From NCBI GenBank assembly GCA_947561585.1, contig CANNZV010000508.1:124001-188000 (forward strand): DNA of 64,000 bases, given 5' to 3'. Shown one piece after another: positions 37,678-50,100 of the stretch. The DNA is from Caprella mutica (taxonomy: Eukaryota > Arthropoda > Malacostraca > Amphipoda > Caprellidae). Numbering within the stretch: position 1 is the first letter of the stretch; the number at the start of each line of letters is the position of its first letter. Both the position numbers and the translations under genes were made by a program. Under the pieces are notes generated by a model. That model had not been told where the DNA came from and ran no database searches. It was given only the letters and a program-made list of their open reading frames with translations.

Positions 37678-38988
37678 ACGGGGTATCACTGCGCACAATC
37701 CCGCAAACTCTGTATTTACTCGAAAACTAAAGGTACATACTAGAGAAGCTCTTTTTTTCTCGTGATAAAATGGTCATGAATGAGGATGGTTCTCACCCAG
37801 TTTCGAAAATAATAGCTAAATAAAAAAAAATACTTATTGGCAATTTTTTGTGCGTAACTTTTAGTGAGTGCATCGGGGTATCACTGCGCACATGAAGGTG
37901 TATTACTGCGCATTGCATAAATACAGCACTTCTCTCCCCCACCTAAATACCTCCTGTCCCCATTTTAATACCCCTCCTTCCCCCAATTTAAACCCACTTC
38001 TTTCCACATCTCAATATCCCTCTCCTCCCATCTTAATCCCCCTCTCTTTTTCCCATATAAATCCCCCTCTCCTACAATTTTTATAACACTCTCTCCCCAT
38101 CGAAATCTCCCTCTCTTCCCATCTAAATCCCCCTCTTACTCATCTATTTCCCTCTCTCTACCATCTATTTCCCCTCTCCCACATCTAAATCTCCCCTCCC
38201 CCATTTAAACGTTTGTGTTTCCCTCTCTACATACCCTCTCCCCAATATACTTGTCCCTTGCTTTTTTAAACACATATTTAATGAATCTGCAACAAATATT
38301 TAACACTTAAATTTTACGCAACTAGTTAACTACATATATCAAGTAATATAATACGATCGTAGGTTTATTATTTATCAATATTTAATTCTAAAACCCCCCT
38401 ATTTTAATACCCCCCAAATCATGCAAGCTGCATAGCTACTACGATCGTAAGTTTATTGGTGATCAAATTTATAATTAAATAACACCTTATTCAATATTTA
38501 TGCCTTTATCATGAGCTAAAATTACTCATAATTTTTTATATTTATTCACATACAAATATGGTTATTAATGATGCGCAGTGATACCCCTCTACCTCTAAAT
38601 TATCTGGGGTATCACTGCGCACGGTTGTGGCAGGAAAACCGTTGAAACTGAGAAATTGAAAATTTGACATAATGTAACTGTTATTGCTTGTGCTAACATA
38701 TTAAAACAATATGAATCTATAAATCTTGGTAAAAGAGTTATTGGAGAGTTTGCGGGATTTAAAAATCGCCAGCGCAAACTTTTTTCTGATCGTTTTGAGA
38801 GCACTACATACATCGAGACTTAACTCTGGAAATACTAATAGGATAATGGTGATTCATGATGTTTATGGGAGAAAAGAAGATAATTGAAATGATGGTGCAA
38901 TCAGATTTAGGCTAAAACAAGTGATTTTAGAATTATAAGGGGTGCGGAGTGATACCCCATAAAAAGGGTATGCGCAGTGATACCCCGT
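37678..38988. mobile_element. TIR element ACGGGGTATCACTGCGCA
   Basis: The 17-bp motif GGGGTATCACTGCGCAC begins the element and occurs inverted at its end. Further copies lie at about 37873, 38573 (inverted), 38609 and 38941 (inverted). A second shared motif, AATCCCGCAAACTC (37698), recurs inverted near 38745. Between them is the CT-rich minisatellite 37920-38240. No transposase; target site not resolved. Confidence 0.7.
37920..38240 (+). repeat. CT-rich degenerate minisatellite
   Basis: Irregular repeats of about 20-24 bp of the form CCCATCTAAATCCCCCTCTC on the plus strand, inside the TIR element. Strong strand asymmetry (C/T on one strand). Confidence 0.75.
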
Positions 38989-39129
38989 TACTCATATTTA
39001 CCGATATGTTGATATTTTCCTTCTCTTTAAAAAAAGTAAATAAAATTATTTTTGGTTAATGAAAATATGACTATGATTGTATAAACATTGTTTATTTTCA
39101 TTTTTCAAAAAGCTTCTATTTAATTCTTC

Positions 39130-39640
39130 ATATTAAACAATATAGCTGCCTGCCACTATTCTAATTTCTAGATTCATTTCTACATACCAAACTACAAATC
39201 TTTGAAAATGATTTAGCTACTTTAAATACAATAATTGTACATAAACTTATTACCGGAATGAGAAGAAACTGTGTGTATCAAACAGATCATCAAACCAATT
39301 GCGACAACTGATCAAAGGTTTGATGTATCAAAAAAGAATAACAAATAGAACTTCTTATTCAATTTTTAATTAGTGTTATCATTGACCCAGCTGTTGCCAC
39401 AGCTGTGATAACTGTGGACCATTTTAATTACTATTTTTTCATAAAGATATTAGAAAAAAACATTACATAATTTAACCAAACAAATATATTTATTTATCTT
39501 TAATCATCTCGGTAATTTCTAACGCAAGGACATATGATTTATACCCTGTGCAACTTTTCAGTCTTCACATAAACTATATCGGCTTATCAATCTGAAAAAA
39601 AAGCAATTTTAAAAGACAAATAACAATTTTTATAGACTAG
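39130..39640. repeat. dispersed duplicated segment, copy 2
   Basis: Partner of 36290-36790 in direct orientation. The CAGCTG-CCACAGCTGTG motif (39389-39410) also occurs at 57982-58000. Confidence 0.5.
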
Positions 39641-39649
39641 TATCAATAG

Positions 39650-40072
39650 ATACAGGAGGTGCCTAAAAGTATATAGGAGAGGGCCTAACAGTCTACAGGA
39701 GGGGCCCTAAAAGAGTACAGGATGGGATCTAACAGTCTACAGGATGGGGTCTCACAGTTTACAGGAAGAGGACTAACAGTCTACAAAATGGGGTATAACA
39801 GTCTACAGGAGGGGGCCTAACAGTCTACAGGAGGGGGTCTAACAGTCTACAGGAGGGGACCTAACAGTCTACAGGATGGGGCCTAACAGTCTACAGGAGG
39901 GGGTTTAACAGTCTAAAGGAAGGGGTCTAACAGTCTACAGGAGGGGGTCTACCAGTCTACAGGAGGGGGCCTAACAGTCTACAGGAGGGAGCCTAACAGT
40001 CTACGGGAGGGGGGTCTAATTGTCTACATGAGGGGGTCTAACAGTCTACAGGAGGGGCCCTAACTCCAAGAG
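39650..40072. repeat. 22-bp satellite, about 19 copies
   Basis: Tandem copies of a unit containing AACAGTCTACAGGAGGGGG with 22-bp period and point differences among copies. Non-coding; no spacers between units. Confidence 0.92.
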
Positions 40073-40754
40073 GGATTTAGGTTGTAAGGAGAAGATACTT
40101 CTGTCTGTTAGTGGGTTACCAGAAAAATAGAGAAAATCGCTCTCCGTGATTGCTTTTCCCTTTTGTGTGCGGTAACGAGCGTTGTCGGAATTCGATTTAT
40201 TCTCCCTCCGTTCAAGGAACGCTCCAACAAAGTTTGGGCAGTGTGACCTAGGCTTAAGTTTGTTAAAATGATGAGGAAATTATTCTTTCCTCATTTTTTC
40301 TCATCATTTCAACAAAGTTATAGCAAAGACACTGAAGTGCATCGAACAGTTGCACTTTGGTGCATCCAAACTATAGCATTTCTCTGAGTGCAAGCATTGT
40401 TTTGGTCCCACAAGGATTGTCTTGGTTCCTCAGGGCAATCTCTCTATATATGTCTAGTCTCATTTATACATCTATACTTGAAAAAGCTAGTCAAATTTCT
40501 CTAATCAGAATAGGTAGCTAATTTTAGAGATGTTGCTGTGATATGAACGATTGAAAGATGTGATAACTTGCCCTTTTTTTATTTAGCTATTTTTTATTAT
40601 TTTTTGCATGTTCAGTTCTTATTTTATTGTATTATTTTGATTTATTATGTATAAGGTTTATTGGTGAAGTCTTGTGAGTGTCATTTTCACAACCTACATG
40701 AACATTATATTGATTTCTAGCATTTTGTTATCAGTTTTTATTGTCAAATTTTAT
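40073..40754. other. intergenic, nothing recognised
   Basis: No array, inverted repeat or convincing frame. Confidence 0.4.
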
Positions 40755-41816
40755 CGTGGACTGTCAATTGGGTCTCGACAATTGGATCCGCCAACAATTA
40801 GGGTTGTGACAATATTATCTTTGAAATATGTTTGATATTCTCTGGAAAAAAATTCTCCATATTCTTAAAACATATTCTTTGATACTCTGAAATAAGATAT
40901 TTTATTACCTATAAATTTGCTTTATATTCTTTTTATTTTCAATTCATAAAAGTGCTCTAATTCGATTGATAAACTTGATGAGGGATATATTAGCAGGCCA
41001 CTTAAATTACATTTGGATGCTAATCCCACATTATGGTTTAATGAAAATCTTTGAAGAGTTTAAGTAAGTCCTATAACTTGAATCATGTCATATGGTATGA
41101 TCCAATATGTACATCGTCTGACAAAGGTCAGTCACAGTAATATTTGGTTAATGAAATTGGTTAATTTTAAAGGTTATATGTTACATGGAATTAAGAAAAA
41201 TTGAACAGTTGTTGGGATAAAATGAGATTATTAGAATACATTTTGTAATATTAATTAATAAAACTTTTCAATATTGAACTCTGAACAGGTTTCGACAAAT
41301 TTATATTAACCTTAATCCAGCTTGTATGTTCTGAAATGTCTAAACTTTTTTTCTTATTGTTTCTTCTTCGATAATGCCTCTATTCTTATTTTCTATTGGC
41401 TTCGCCCTAACTCAATCACTACACATGAGTTCTTAATAGTGTTTCTAATGTATCTAAGAAATTTTATGCTTACATGGCCTATCTCAGAACTGAAAAACAT
41501 AATAGTTTCTTAAAAAAAACAATATTAATTCATTAAAATAATATGTTCTAAAAAATATACTATTCACAACGAGAATGTATTTTTCATAACGATAACATAA
41601 TTTTTATTACGAGAATATTATTTTCATATAAGGAATATTCTCTATTTTAAATATGATCAAAATTATATTTTTATGCAAGGAGCATAATTGTTATAACTTT
41701 AGTTATTACTGAATACTGGGGTAATGGTCTTGGGCCTAATAATTGTCGGTGCCCAATTGTCGTGAGTCCCAATTGTATTGGGCCCAATTGTAAGTGAACA
41801 TAATTGACGGTGCACC
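40755..41816. mobile_element. 15-bp-array element E6
   Basis: Arrays built on CAATTG-containing 15-bp units (CAATTGTCGGTGCCC type). Left end CGTGGACTG then TCAATTG; right end inwards GGTGCACCG then TCAATTATG. Flanks AAATTTTAT and AAATTTGAG match 7 of 9. Confidence 0.65.
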
Positions 41817-42059
41817 AAATTTGAGAGGTAGCAAATTATTTTGTAATGTACATAACATTTTTTAATTCAAATCTTCCCTTTCCATATAAGTGAATAATAA
41901 AACTGTTTCTCTACTAAGGTTATCATATAAGAGAGTTTTCTGAAGGCCTAAAAGATATGAGTTTTGGAACACTGGTGGATTACTCGCAATGCGAGAATTA
42001 CCCTCGTGTACATCGGTAGGTCACTCCGCAGTTAACCTGGTAATGACCCCATTTCTAGG

Positions 42060-42337
42060 ATAGACCCGTTTTTATTTATACCTCAGACCGAGAGTTCCGA
42101 GACTGAAAATTCCGAGATCGAATTTTCCGTTCAAATCTTATGTTAAATATATGTCAAAACGTATCAAAATGACTATAATGTTACGTATCATTTTACAACT
42201 ATTAATGATGTTATCCACCTTTAATAAATACACTACACATTTCATTATTCATTATTTTAACTATTTCTATTATTGTTCTTTAATGAAATAATTCTATAAC
42301 GAAACTTAATTTTCTTAGACAGAATTTTCCTAGAACC
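42060..42337. mobile_element. partial 15-bp-array element (GGTCTC family)
   Basis: Similar throughout to the right half of element E7 (46410-46656), including TTTTTATTTATACCTCAG at the left and a right end that reads inwards GGTTCTAGG then AAAATTCTG. No left arm found, so truncated or borders lost. Confidence 0.6.
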
Positions 42338-42464
42338 CTATGAGTGAGGTGAGGATGTGTTTTGTATTGAGATGTTCATAGGTCGAGTGTCGAGTGGTGT
42401 GTGGCTGGTGTGACAAGAATGTTGCAATGGTACTCGAAGAAGAAACAGTGACAATAAGTATATG

Positions 42465-42513
42465 TTGGGCGCGCCATTGTCGGCGCGTCCAATTGTCGGG
42501 GCCCAATTGTCGG
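42465..42513. repeat. isolated 15-bp array of CAATTGTCGG type
   Basis: Three units similar to those of E6 (CCAATTGTCGGGGCC). Possibly one arm of a second element; TAATGGT occurs right after it (42515) and also at 41721. Confidence 0.5.
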
Positions 42514-42587
42514 TCCAAGGTAATGGTGACACAAGTGTACCAACACCAAGACTCTACTGTCGCGTAATGGGGCACATGGGATAATTG

Positions 42588-43103
42588 GGTGCTAGGAAAA
42601 TTCGTCCACGGAAAATTCTTCCACAGAAAATTCGTCCACGAAGAATTCGTCCACGGAAAATTCGTTCAATAAAAATTCATCCGTTTTATTAAATTAGGAA
42701 TAGAAAGAAATGCATTATTGAGTGATAACAATATATTTACGATGATATAATTGTAGTTAAAAAGAAAATAATAACTAAATCAAATATTTAAATTGAATAA
42801 CTGGAATTTTTCAGCAATGCAAAAGATAGGCAATTATTGTCAAAAAAGTATGATTCATTCATTTCTATATTAGTTAGAAAAGTTATATCCACCGTATTAT
42901 TTTGTACATATATATCAGTAAGATTTTTAGGTATGTATAAGATTTCATTAAAATTTGCCTTTAATAATAATCTGAGTTAACCTTCATTAGCGTTTCATTG
43001 AAATGATTTTAAAGAAAGCTTATAAGGTTAAATCCCCAACTAAACTAATAAATGTGACATTAAAACGACCGCTGATAGCTTAGGGGACATTTTTCCGGTA
43101 CAT
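42588..43103. mobile_element. probable 15-bp-array element with TTCGTCCAC unit
   Basis: Left end GGTGCTAGG then AAAATTCGTCCAC, followed by five 15-bp units. A single degenerate inverted unit ending near 43103 (CATTTTTCCGGTACAT) is the best candidate right end. No matching target duplication, so the right border is uncertain. Confidence 0.5.
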
Positions 43104-44170
43104 GTACTGGGCGTTGTACGAACTTTACCTGTAATAACTATTATCACTGTATAATGTATATAGTTAAAATTTTAATATTTGAATATAAATATAATATACT
43201 AAATAAATAGAAATGTATGAAAGTGGTACTACTAATTGATTCATATATCTGATTATTTTTATGAAATACGTATAGTAAAAATAAACAATTAACAACAAAC
43301 TATACATAATTAATAATTTGTAATGTTAATTGGCAATTATTTATTTTGCAATGAATATTGTTGATAGAATTAAAGGACATAATTCTTTTCGGAAATGAAA
43401 TTATTATTCTTGTTATAATGTAAAAACTAAAAACCAATAGTCTTTTAAACGAAATATTTATTTGAGCGTTATGAAATAATCAATAAAATACTTGTTAATA
43501 GATTGGAGAACCTTATAAGTAGTCCTGGTATCAAAATATTGGGGGAAGAGATTATTGAAGACTATGATTAATGGGTATTGTGTGAGAGACTGATTTATTA
43601 AAATGTTTAGTGTGATAAAGTATTGAACCGAAGCTACGCAAAGTTTCGATTTATTTTCGCTTCCCCTTTCGCTTCACGTGATCATTACAACTAATAAATT
43701 ATTACTGAAAGTGAATTTTTTCATTCTTAACGACAACAACAGCTTTTGCTTAAATTAACGTTTATGGTCACACACACAAAGGTCCACTTATGTAAATCGC
43801 TCCAAAATAGTTGGGTATGGGCTAAATCCGTGTGCAATTATGTCTTATATTTTAGGTACCTCTGTACTATATTGTCGTCATTTTTTCTTCTTCAAAATTT
43901 TCAAGATCGAAGCCTCGAAAAGTGGGCGAGTAAGTAATTGAACAAATAATATAACCAAATGAAAATCGTTTTGTAGTTGATTCATATAATAATAGAAATC
44001 GTGAATATATAATAATCCATGAAGAGAGAAGGTTTTTGTACTATCTAGTTACTAATAATTCATGTAACAAATTTTTCAGAAAATAGCTTTTTTCAATTTC
44101 TAAAACATAAATCAGGTTTTAAATTGGTCGTCATATTCATTCTTGTATTCCGTTAAAGATTGACTCGAGC
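43104..44170. other. intergenic, nothing recognised
   Basis: AT-rich 3' flank of transporter copy B; no supported feature. Confidence 0.4.
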
Positions 44171-47100
44171 TCAAGAAATACAGTCATGAAAATTCAAAGG
44201 TTGTGATTGTTCTTCTTCTTCATCAGAGAGATCATTAGAGATATCTGAAATTGAGAATGACGAATTACTGCTCTATCTTAGACAAAATAGAAACTCGGTA
44301 AACTGTTATATTAATATCGGTGATTGGATATTGAAGTCACCATATCACCAGTGAAGTTGATGTCGCATTGGTGACTGGTAGAAGCACAATAAAACTTTTC
44401 TTAGAAATTCATAAATAACATATATTTACTCACCAGAGTCAAAGAAATTCCAATATTGCACATCTGCTCTGATGACCAACAGATAGAAGGTGGTGGAGAC
44501 ACAGTACATGGCAGAAGCTAGCAAGAAGACTGTGTTCCATTCGGCAAAAGTCTCCTGTGTTGAAGTAGAATTAGATAATTTTTATAGGTATGGGTATAGG
44601 TATATTTGTTAGGTTGTGTTTTAATCGAATCAGTGTAATACATTATTCAATAGGACATACCTAACTCTTTATTCCTATCCAACTATTGAAGTAAGTGTCA
44701 CGATTTGAAATAGCCCAAATGGGACTTTATTATTCAGATTCGTTAAGGTGCTATCGAGAGGTAATCATCTCCGGTACCTCTGATATAAGAGACGTGCGAA
44801 TATTTCTGTACTTACTATAACTTTTGTCTTACATTCTTTTTAGTGATGAATCCAGTTATGATAGGAGATATGAATCCAGGAGTGGAAGAAAGGGCATTTG
44901 TTAGACCAAAGAGTGTGCCAGCAAACTGTGGTGATAAGTCCGCGTGGGAGCACATGTACCTAGATCAAAAAACAATTAACTTATCAATATAGAATAAACA
45001 TTGCAATGTGTAAATTCAGTTCATATATCGATGTACCAAATCATGCACTTAATTTCGCATGTCAGCAAATAAAATGTTGATATGATGAATTTTTGATATA
45101 TGTATTTCTTGACATCCATTTTTTACACATTGCAATATTTACTTAATTCAGTTGTGAAAACAAATTAATTGGGATTCAATTAAATTAAAGATAACAAGCA
45201 AAGATAAGAACAAGCAAAGAAACCCCATAGGAGGGGTTTCTCTGAATAGATTTTTCCAATTTACTTTATATTATTCATGGGAGCTGGAGCCTGCTTTTCA
45301 GACTAGGGTTTGAAATCATTATTGCTGATCTTCCCCTCATTGTTCCAAGGCTACCTCTAAGTAGGTCTTCTTTTTGTTCTAATGTAGCATTTAGGGTTTT
45401 GTTTAGTTTGTCATCCTTTTTCTTGAGCTTTTTTTTGTATCTTTCTTCAACCTCTTCCTCTTATTGAGTAGGGCTCTTTTCTATGGATATATATTTGTGC
45501 TATCCTAGCGCTGGGTTGATACGGATATCTGTGGTAGCCGAATAGTGGACCTGGTGAAATTTTATCATCCACTAACAATCTAATACTCCTTTTCAACGGT
45601 TTGTCATAAGTAGGTATAGTATTTTATGTTGTGAATCCACGCCTGAAAGGTGCACACTGCACATACACACCACTGTGCTCCTATGGAGGTGGTGATAATA
45701 GTGGCCGGAAATTTCGGTCTCGGAAAATTCGGTCTCGGAATGAAAAATACTCACCATAGCATGCCCGACAAATGTTGAATTATGAGCAGTATATAACAAA
45801 ATAGATTAATTTGATTTGATACAGATATGTAAAATCTAGGTTGTTTTTAAATTTTCTTTTTAAAAATCGCTTTGGAATGAAATTGATGAATGGATTGAAT
45901 CTATTTTCTCAAAACTCTAAATTAAATTGTTTGAATTTTAGACGTTTGTTTATTTAAACAATACAATAGTTTCAATCTTCCTAACTACGTTAGGATCATT
46001 GTTTTCGTATATCTTCTCTTTAATTTAAGTGTGCTTATAGTTTTATATGCTTTTGTTAGCATAGTAGTAATTTTATTAGCATAGTATATCTCAATAATTA
46101 TTAAGTTTTGCAGCCCAGTGTTTATGATTTACCTATGATATTATTTTAATGTCACTGAAATTATATTATCGTCTAATACTATTTGTAACATCAGTCTTCA
46201 TTGACAAAAACAGTTGGAAAAGTTTTACTACTGAGTTTTATTATTTCCAATTTAAAATCAACCTATAGTTCAAAATTATTTTATTGACTAAAAATTTTTT
46301 TTGCTATTCTTCAGTATTTATATTAAAAAAATACAATGTACGAGAGATGCTTTTAATAGACATTAACCCATTTATAGACTACATTAAATCAGCTTGTTAA
46401 TTCTAACTGATAAGTTTTTATTTATACCTCAGAACAAAATTATTGAGACCGAATTTTCCGATCAAATATCATGTTAAATAAATATCAAAATTACTAATGT
46501 GACGTATTATTTTTTATCGATTAATGCTGTTATCCGGTTTTAATTAATAGAATACACATTTTAGTACTCATAATTTCAATTTTTTCTATCAATGTTCTTT
46601 AATAACATCATTATAAAATGAGAATGAAATTTCCGAGTTCAAATTTTTCAAGAACCTGTGAAAATATAAGCTCATAATATAAGTATAATATAATATATGT
46701 TTCGTACTATTTATTAACACTATTTTTGTCAAGTCATGAATTAATTAGATAATTGGAAGATCGAAAGTATCGAAAGACAGCTCCCAATTTGGCAGTGAAT
46801 TAAAGTTATAATTATTTTCTATTAGGACTGCAATTCGGTCGAAGTAGCCCCATCAGTGTTTTTAGAGTTAATGTATTGTTATCACCCGGATATTGTTCAA
46901 CAAACTGTTTTCCATATTTAATAAATCCATATCGGTCTTCCGATCATATCTAGTAACTTAAATTTATAAGTAAGACTAAAAGGCCTGCTGAACGATAAAT
47001 TATTGAGTGAGTGAATATGATCAAAAGAATGATAATGGATCAACATCATTCTTAACTCTATAGATATGTACAATATACATTTCAAAAGCTACTCACCCTG

Positions 47101-50100
47101 CATAACTAGTGCCGCATATACCGAGTGAGAGACATATAACCACGATTGCTAGAGTCTGGTTACATCCAATGAAACACATGCTCAGAAAACCCAACATTGG
47201 CCCATAACCCGCTGAATGGAAATTAATTTCGAAAAATGTGAAAAAAAATTAGGTACTCAAAAGTGGCATACATTCACATAAGCACATTCTCTTTATATAT
47301 ACCTAGAACCATGGAAAGTCTCCTGACATTTAGTATACTGATCTTGCCCTTTATAGTAAGTGCAGTCATAAAGTTAGTGAATGAAACAGATACTATCAAT
47401 GTCATCAAGTATGGAATACTGGAAAATAATCCAATCTGGAAAAGAATGTAATCGTAAGTATTATTGTGATAACACACAAATATAATGATTACCGGGAATA
47501 TGTGCAAATTTTGTTTTTGTTTTAATTCAGATATTTTTCTATAAATTTATGACTGCACTATTACATTGTAATCTGATCACCCTAATAGTGATTGCATGCA
47601 AAATGAGAAGTGAATCTGAAAAGTGGAAAATTATTTGTAATTGAAATGAACATCAGAAATAAGCAAATACTGAACAGAGATAATCGTGCCATCAAAATAG
47701 AAGATAGGAACTATAAATTTCTCAATGGTAGTTCTGCTTATAGGAAAATGCGTAAGACATTTTCTGCGTTGCAACGAATCATGGGTAGGATAAAGAAAGA
47801 GAGGCGCCATAATACTCTTGCTACTAGCAGATGAGTATTTGAAAACGCTATCGTACTTGATGTGGTTCCGAAAGTAAAAATGGATTGCGTGAGCAAAATC
47901 ACATGAAAATAAATTTAAATGTTTTGTTAACCCCAATGAGTGTGACGTTCAGAAGGTATCGGAAGGCTTTTGTATATGTGTTTAAAAACACATGTATTAA
48001 ATATGAAAATACGGTACTGTACCTATTCTTTACAAGTTGTTAGTATATATACTAAACTAATGTGTACCAAATTTCAAGTAAAATATTGAGCATATAAGGA
48101 AAAATAAATACATAGGTATATAAGACATTGGCAACTGAGAGAGCAGAGCTGTGATAGGATGGAAGAGAGGGTGTGTTTCTTGCGCGTGTATGTGTTACCC
48201 ATGAAAACGTATGGACTTATGTGTTCAGCGGGTGCCAAGCTGTATTTACTACGTTGCCATACTCACCACATTACAATTAATTTAATAATTTACGTGATTT
48301 ACGCCGATATGTTAATACTTTTTAATTTTTAAAAACTAAAATACATTTGGGATTTATTTAGGAATAAAGTCAAGAAAGGACGGTTAATTTAAAGAAATTA
48401 CATGTGAGATATAAAGTAATTTAAAAAGGATGTGCTTAGAAAACACATGTCAAACTAATTAAAATGAACTTCTTGTGATTAACCCGATGAGTGATGGATA
48501 GAATTATATTACAAGCAAAGCCTACGTCCAAATAGAACCAGATGTCAACAATGAGGTAGTGCAGTAATGCTTTAGCAGTAATTATTAGTAATGATCTGGT
48601 AGGACCATTCAGAGTCGTACATGGAGTGAATACGACCGTCATACTGTTCAAATACAGGATCTGTGATCCAGTCCGCGAAAATAAAAACATATTTCATACC
48701 GGAAAAAGTAGGTACTAGGACAATATTGCCACCCCTGTGCAATTACCATCAGACAATATTTGTCAACCCCTATTATACAATTCAGTAAAGAATAAAAAAA
48801 ATTAAACTGAATTTACTTGGAGTTTATATTGATAGTATATCAATTTACACTGAAATATTTAATATTGCAAAGGATATGATTATTGATTAATCAAATAATG
48901 AAAAAAACATTATGTATTTATTTTATCACCATTCATTAAATTTAGAAACCTGATTATAATTCTTAGTGAAGTAATTGTTCGTGAGGTGGTTGAAATATAG
49001 GATATTTATTCATGATAAAGTCTCGTCCCATGCTGCAAGGATCAGCACTGAATATTTGGAGAGATTGTCCTAATGTTAGACATATGAAAATAATGCATTT
49101 GATTGCCTGTTTTACAGATTTAAATCCTAAGTATTTATCCAGTGGAAAGCGATGTGCACTTCAAAAATTAACCTTTAGAATGTTGTTTTGATTACTAACA
49201 AAGAGATTTCATTCAATAGAAATGAATCTTATTTAAAATGTATGATCTGCGTCATTGTTGACTTTATGTTACATATTTCCAATATAACGAATGTTTTAAA
49301 ATCTTGTCACCACTTTCTATAATTTAAAGGGGATTCCAATAAAATATTGATATTCGGAGACGGTACTAGCATAGAGAATAGAAAGACAAAATATAGAAAA
49401 GCAAATTATATAATGATAAATTAAAAATGGTATACAAGGACAAATTAAAGAAAGATAGAGAATAGAAATAGATAGCATGGAATGAGAAAGTATGGAAATT
49501 CTTAATTGACAAAAGATAATATAATAGTAATAACGTAATAAATTTTATTTGAAATTTTGTGTTTAGCAGTTTTAAGTATTTAAAAAACATATACAAAGAA
49601 CTACAAGTATATAATTGATTAACAGCTAAAAGAACATTTTACATCATGCACATTTCTATACAGTAAATAAAATAGCAAAATTTACAAGTCAATGGTGACC
49701 AACAATAAGTTTGAGGGAGACTCACATGTGCAGGCATCGTTGCCCGTACGGTTTGGAGGGTTAGGAATCAGGATGTCTAAGGACATTGCGGTACCAGCAT
49801 TCATTTCTTCCCTCCATGCTACCGCAGATTTTCTAAGATCCATTCTGTGCATAACACAGATTGGGGATGACAAGGAGCTTGGAGCAGCAGTGGAGAAATG
49901 GCATAGTGAGGGTCTAGCCTTGGCTGAAGGAACTATGGAGAGTCGGCAGAGGTCATGGGATGAACCTAAATCGGTAGCCACTGTTGCCAGACTGCTCGAG
50001 AAGGTTGATCAGTTGCATAGGGCACGTTTGCTGGCATCTGCATGTAGAGAGAGCGGACTTTGGCTACATGCGCTTCCAGTTCCCACATTTGGAACGCTAC

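Noticed and set aside
38595..38813. possible transposase piece in the GGGGTATCACTGCGCA element
   Set aside because: Frames on both strands are short and show no DDE-type motif.
39650..40072. CRISPR-like array
   Set aside because: Units are contiguous without unique spacers, and the genome is eukaryotic.
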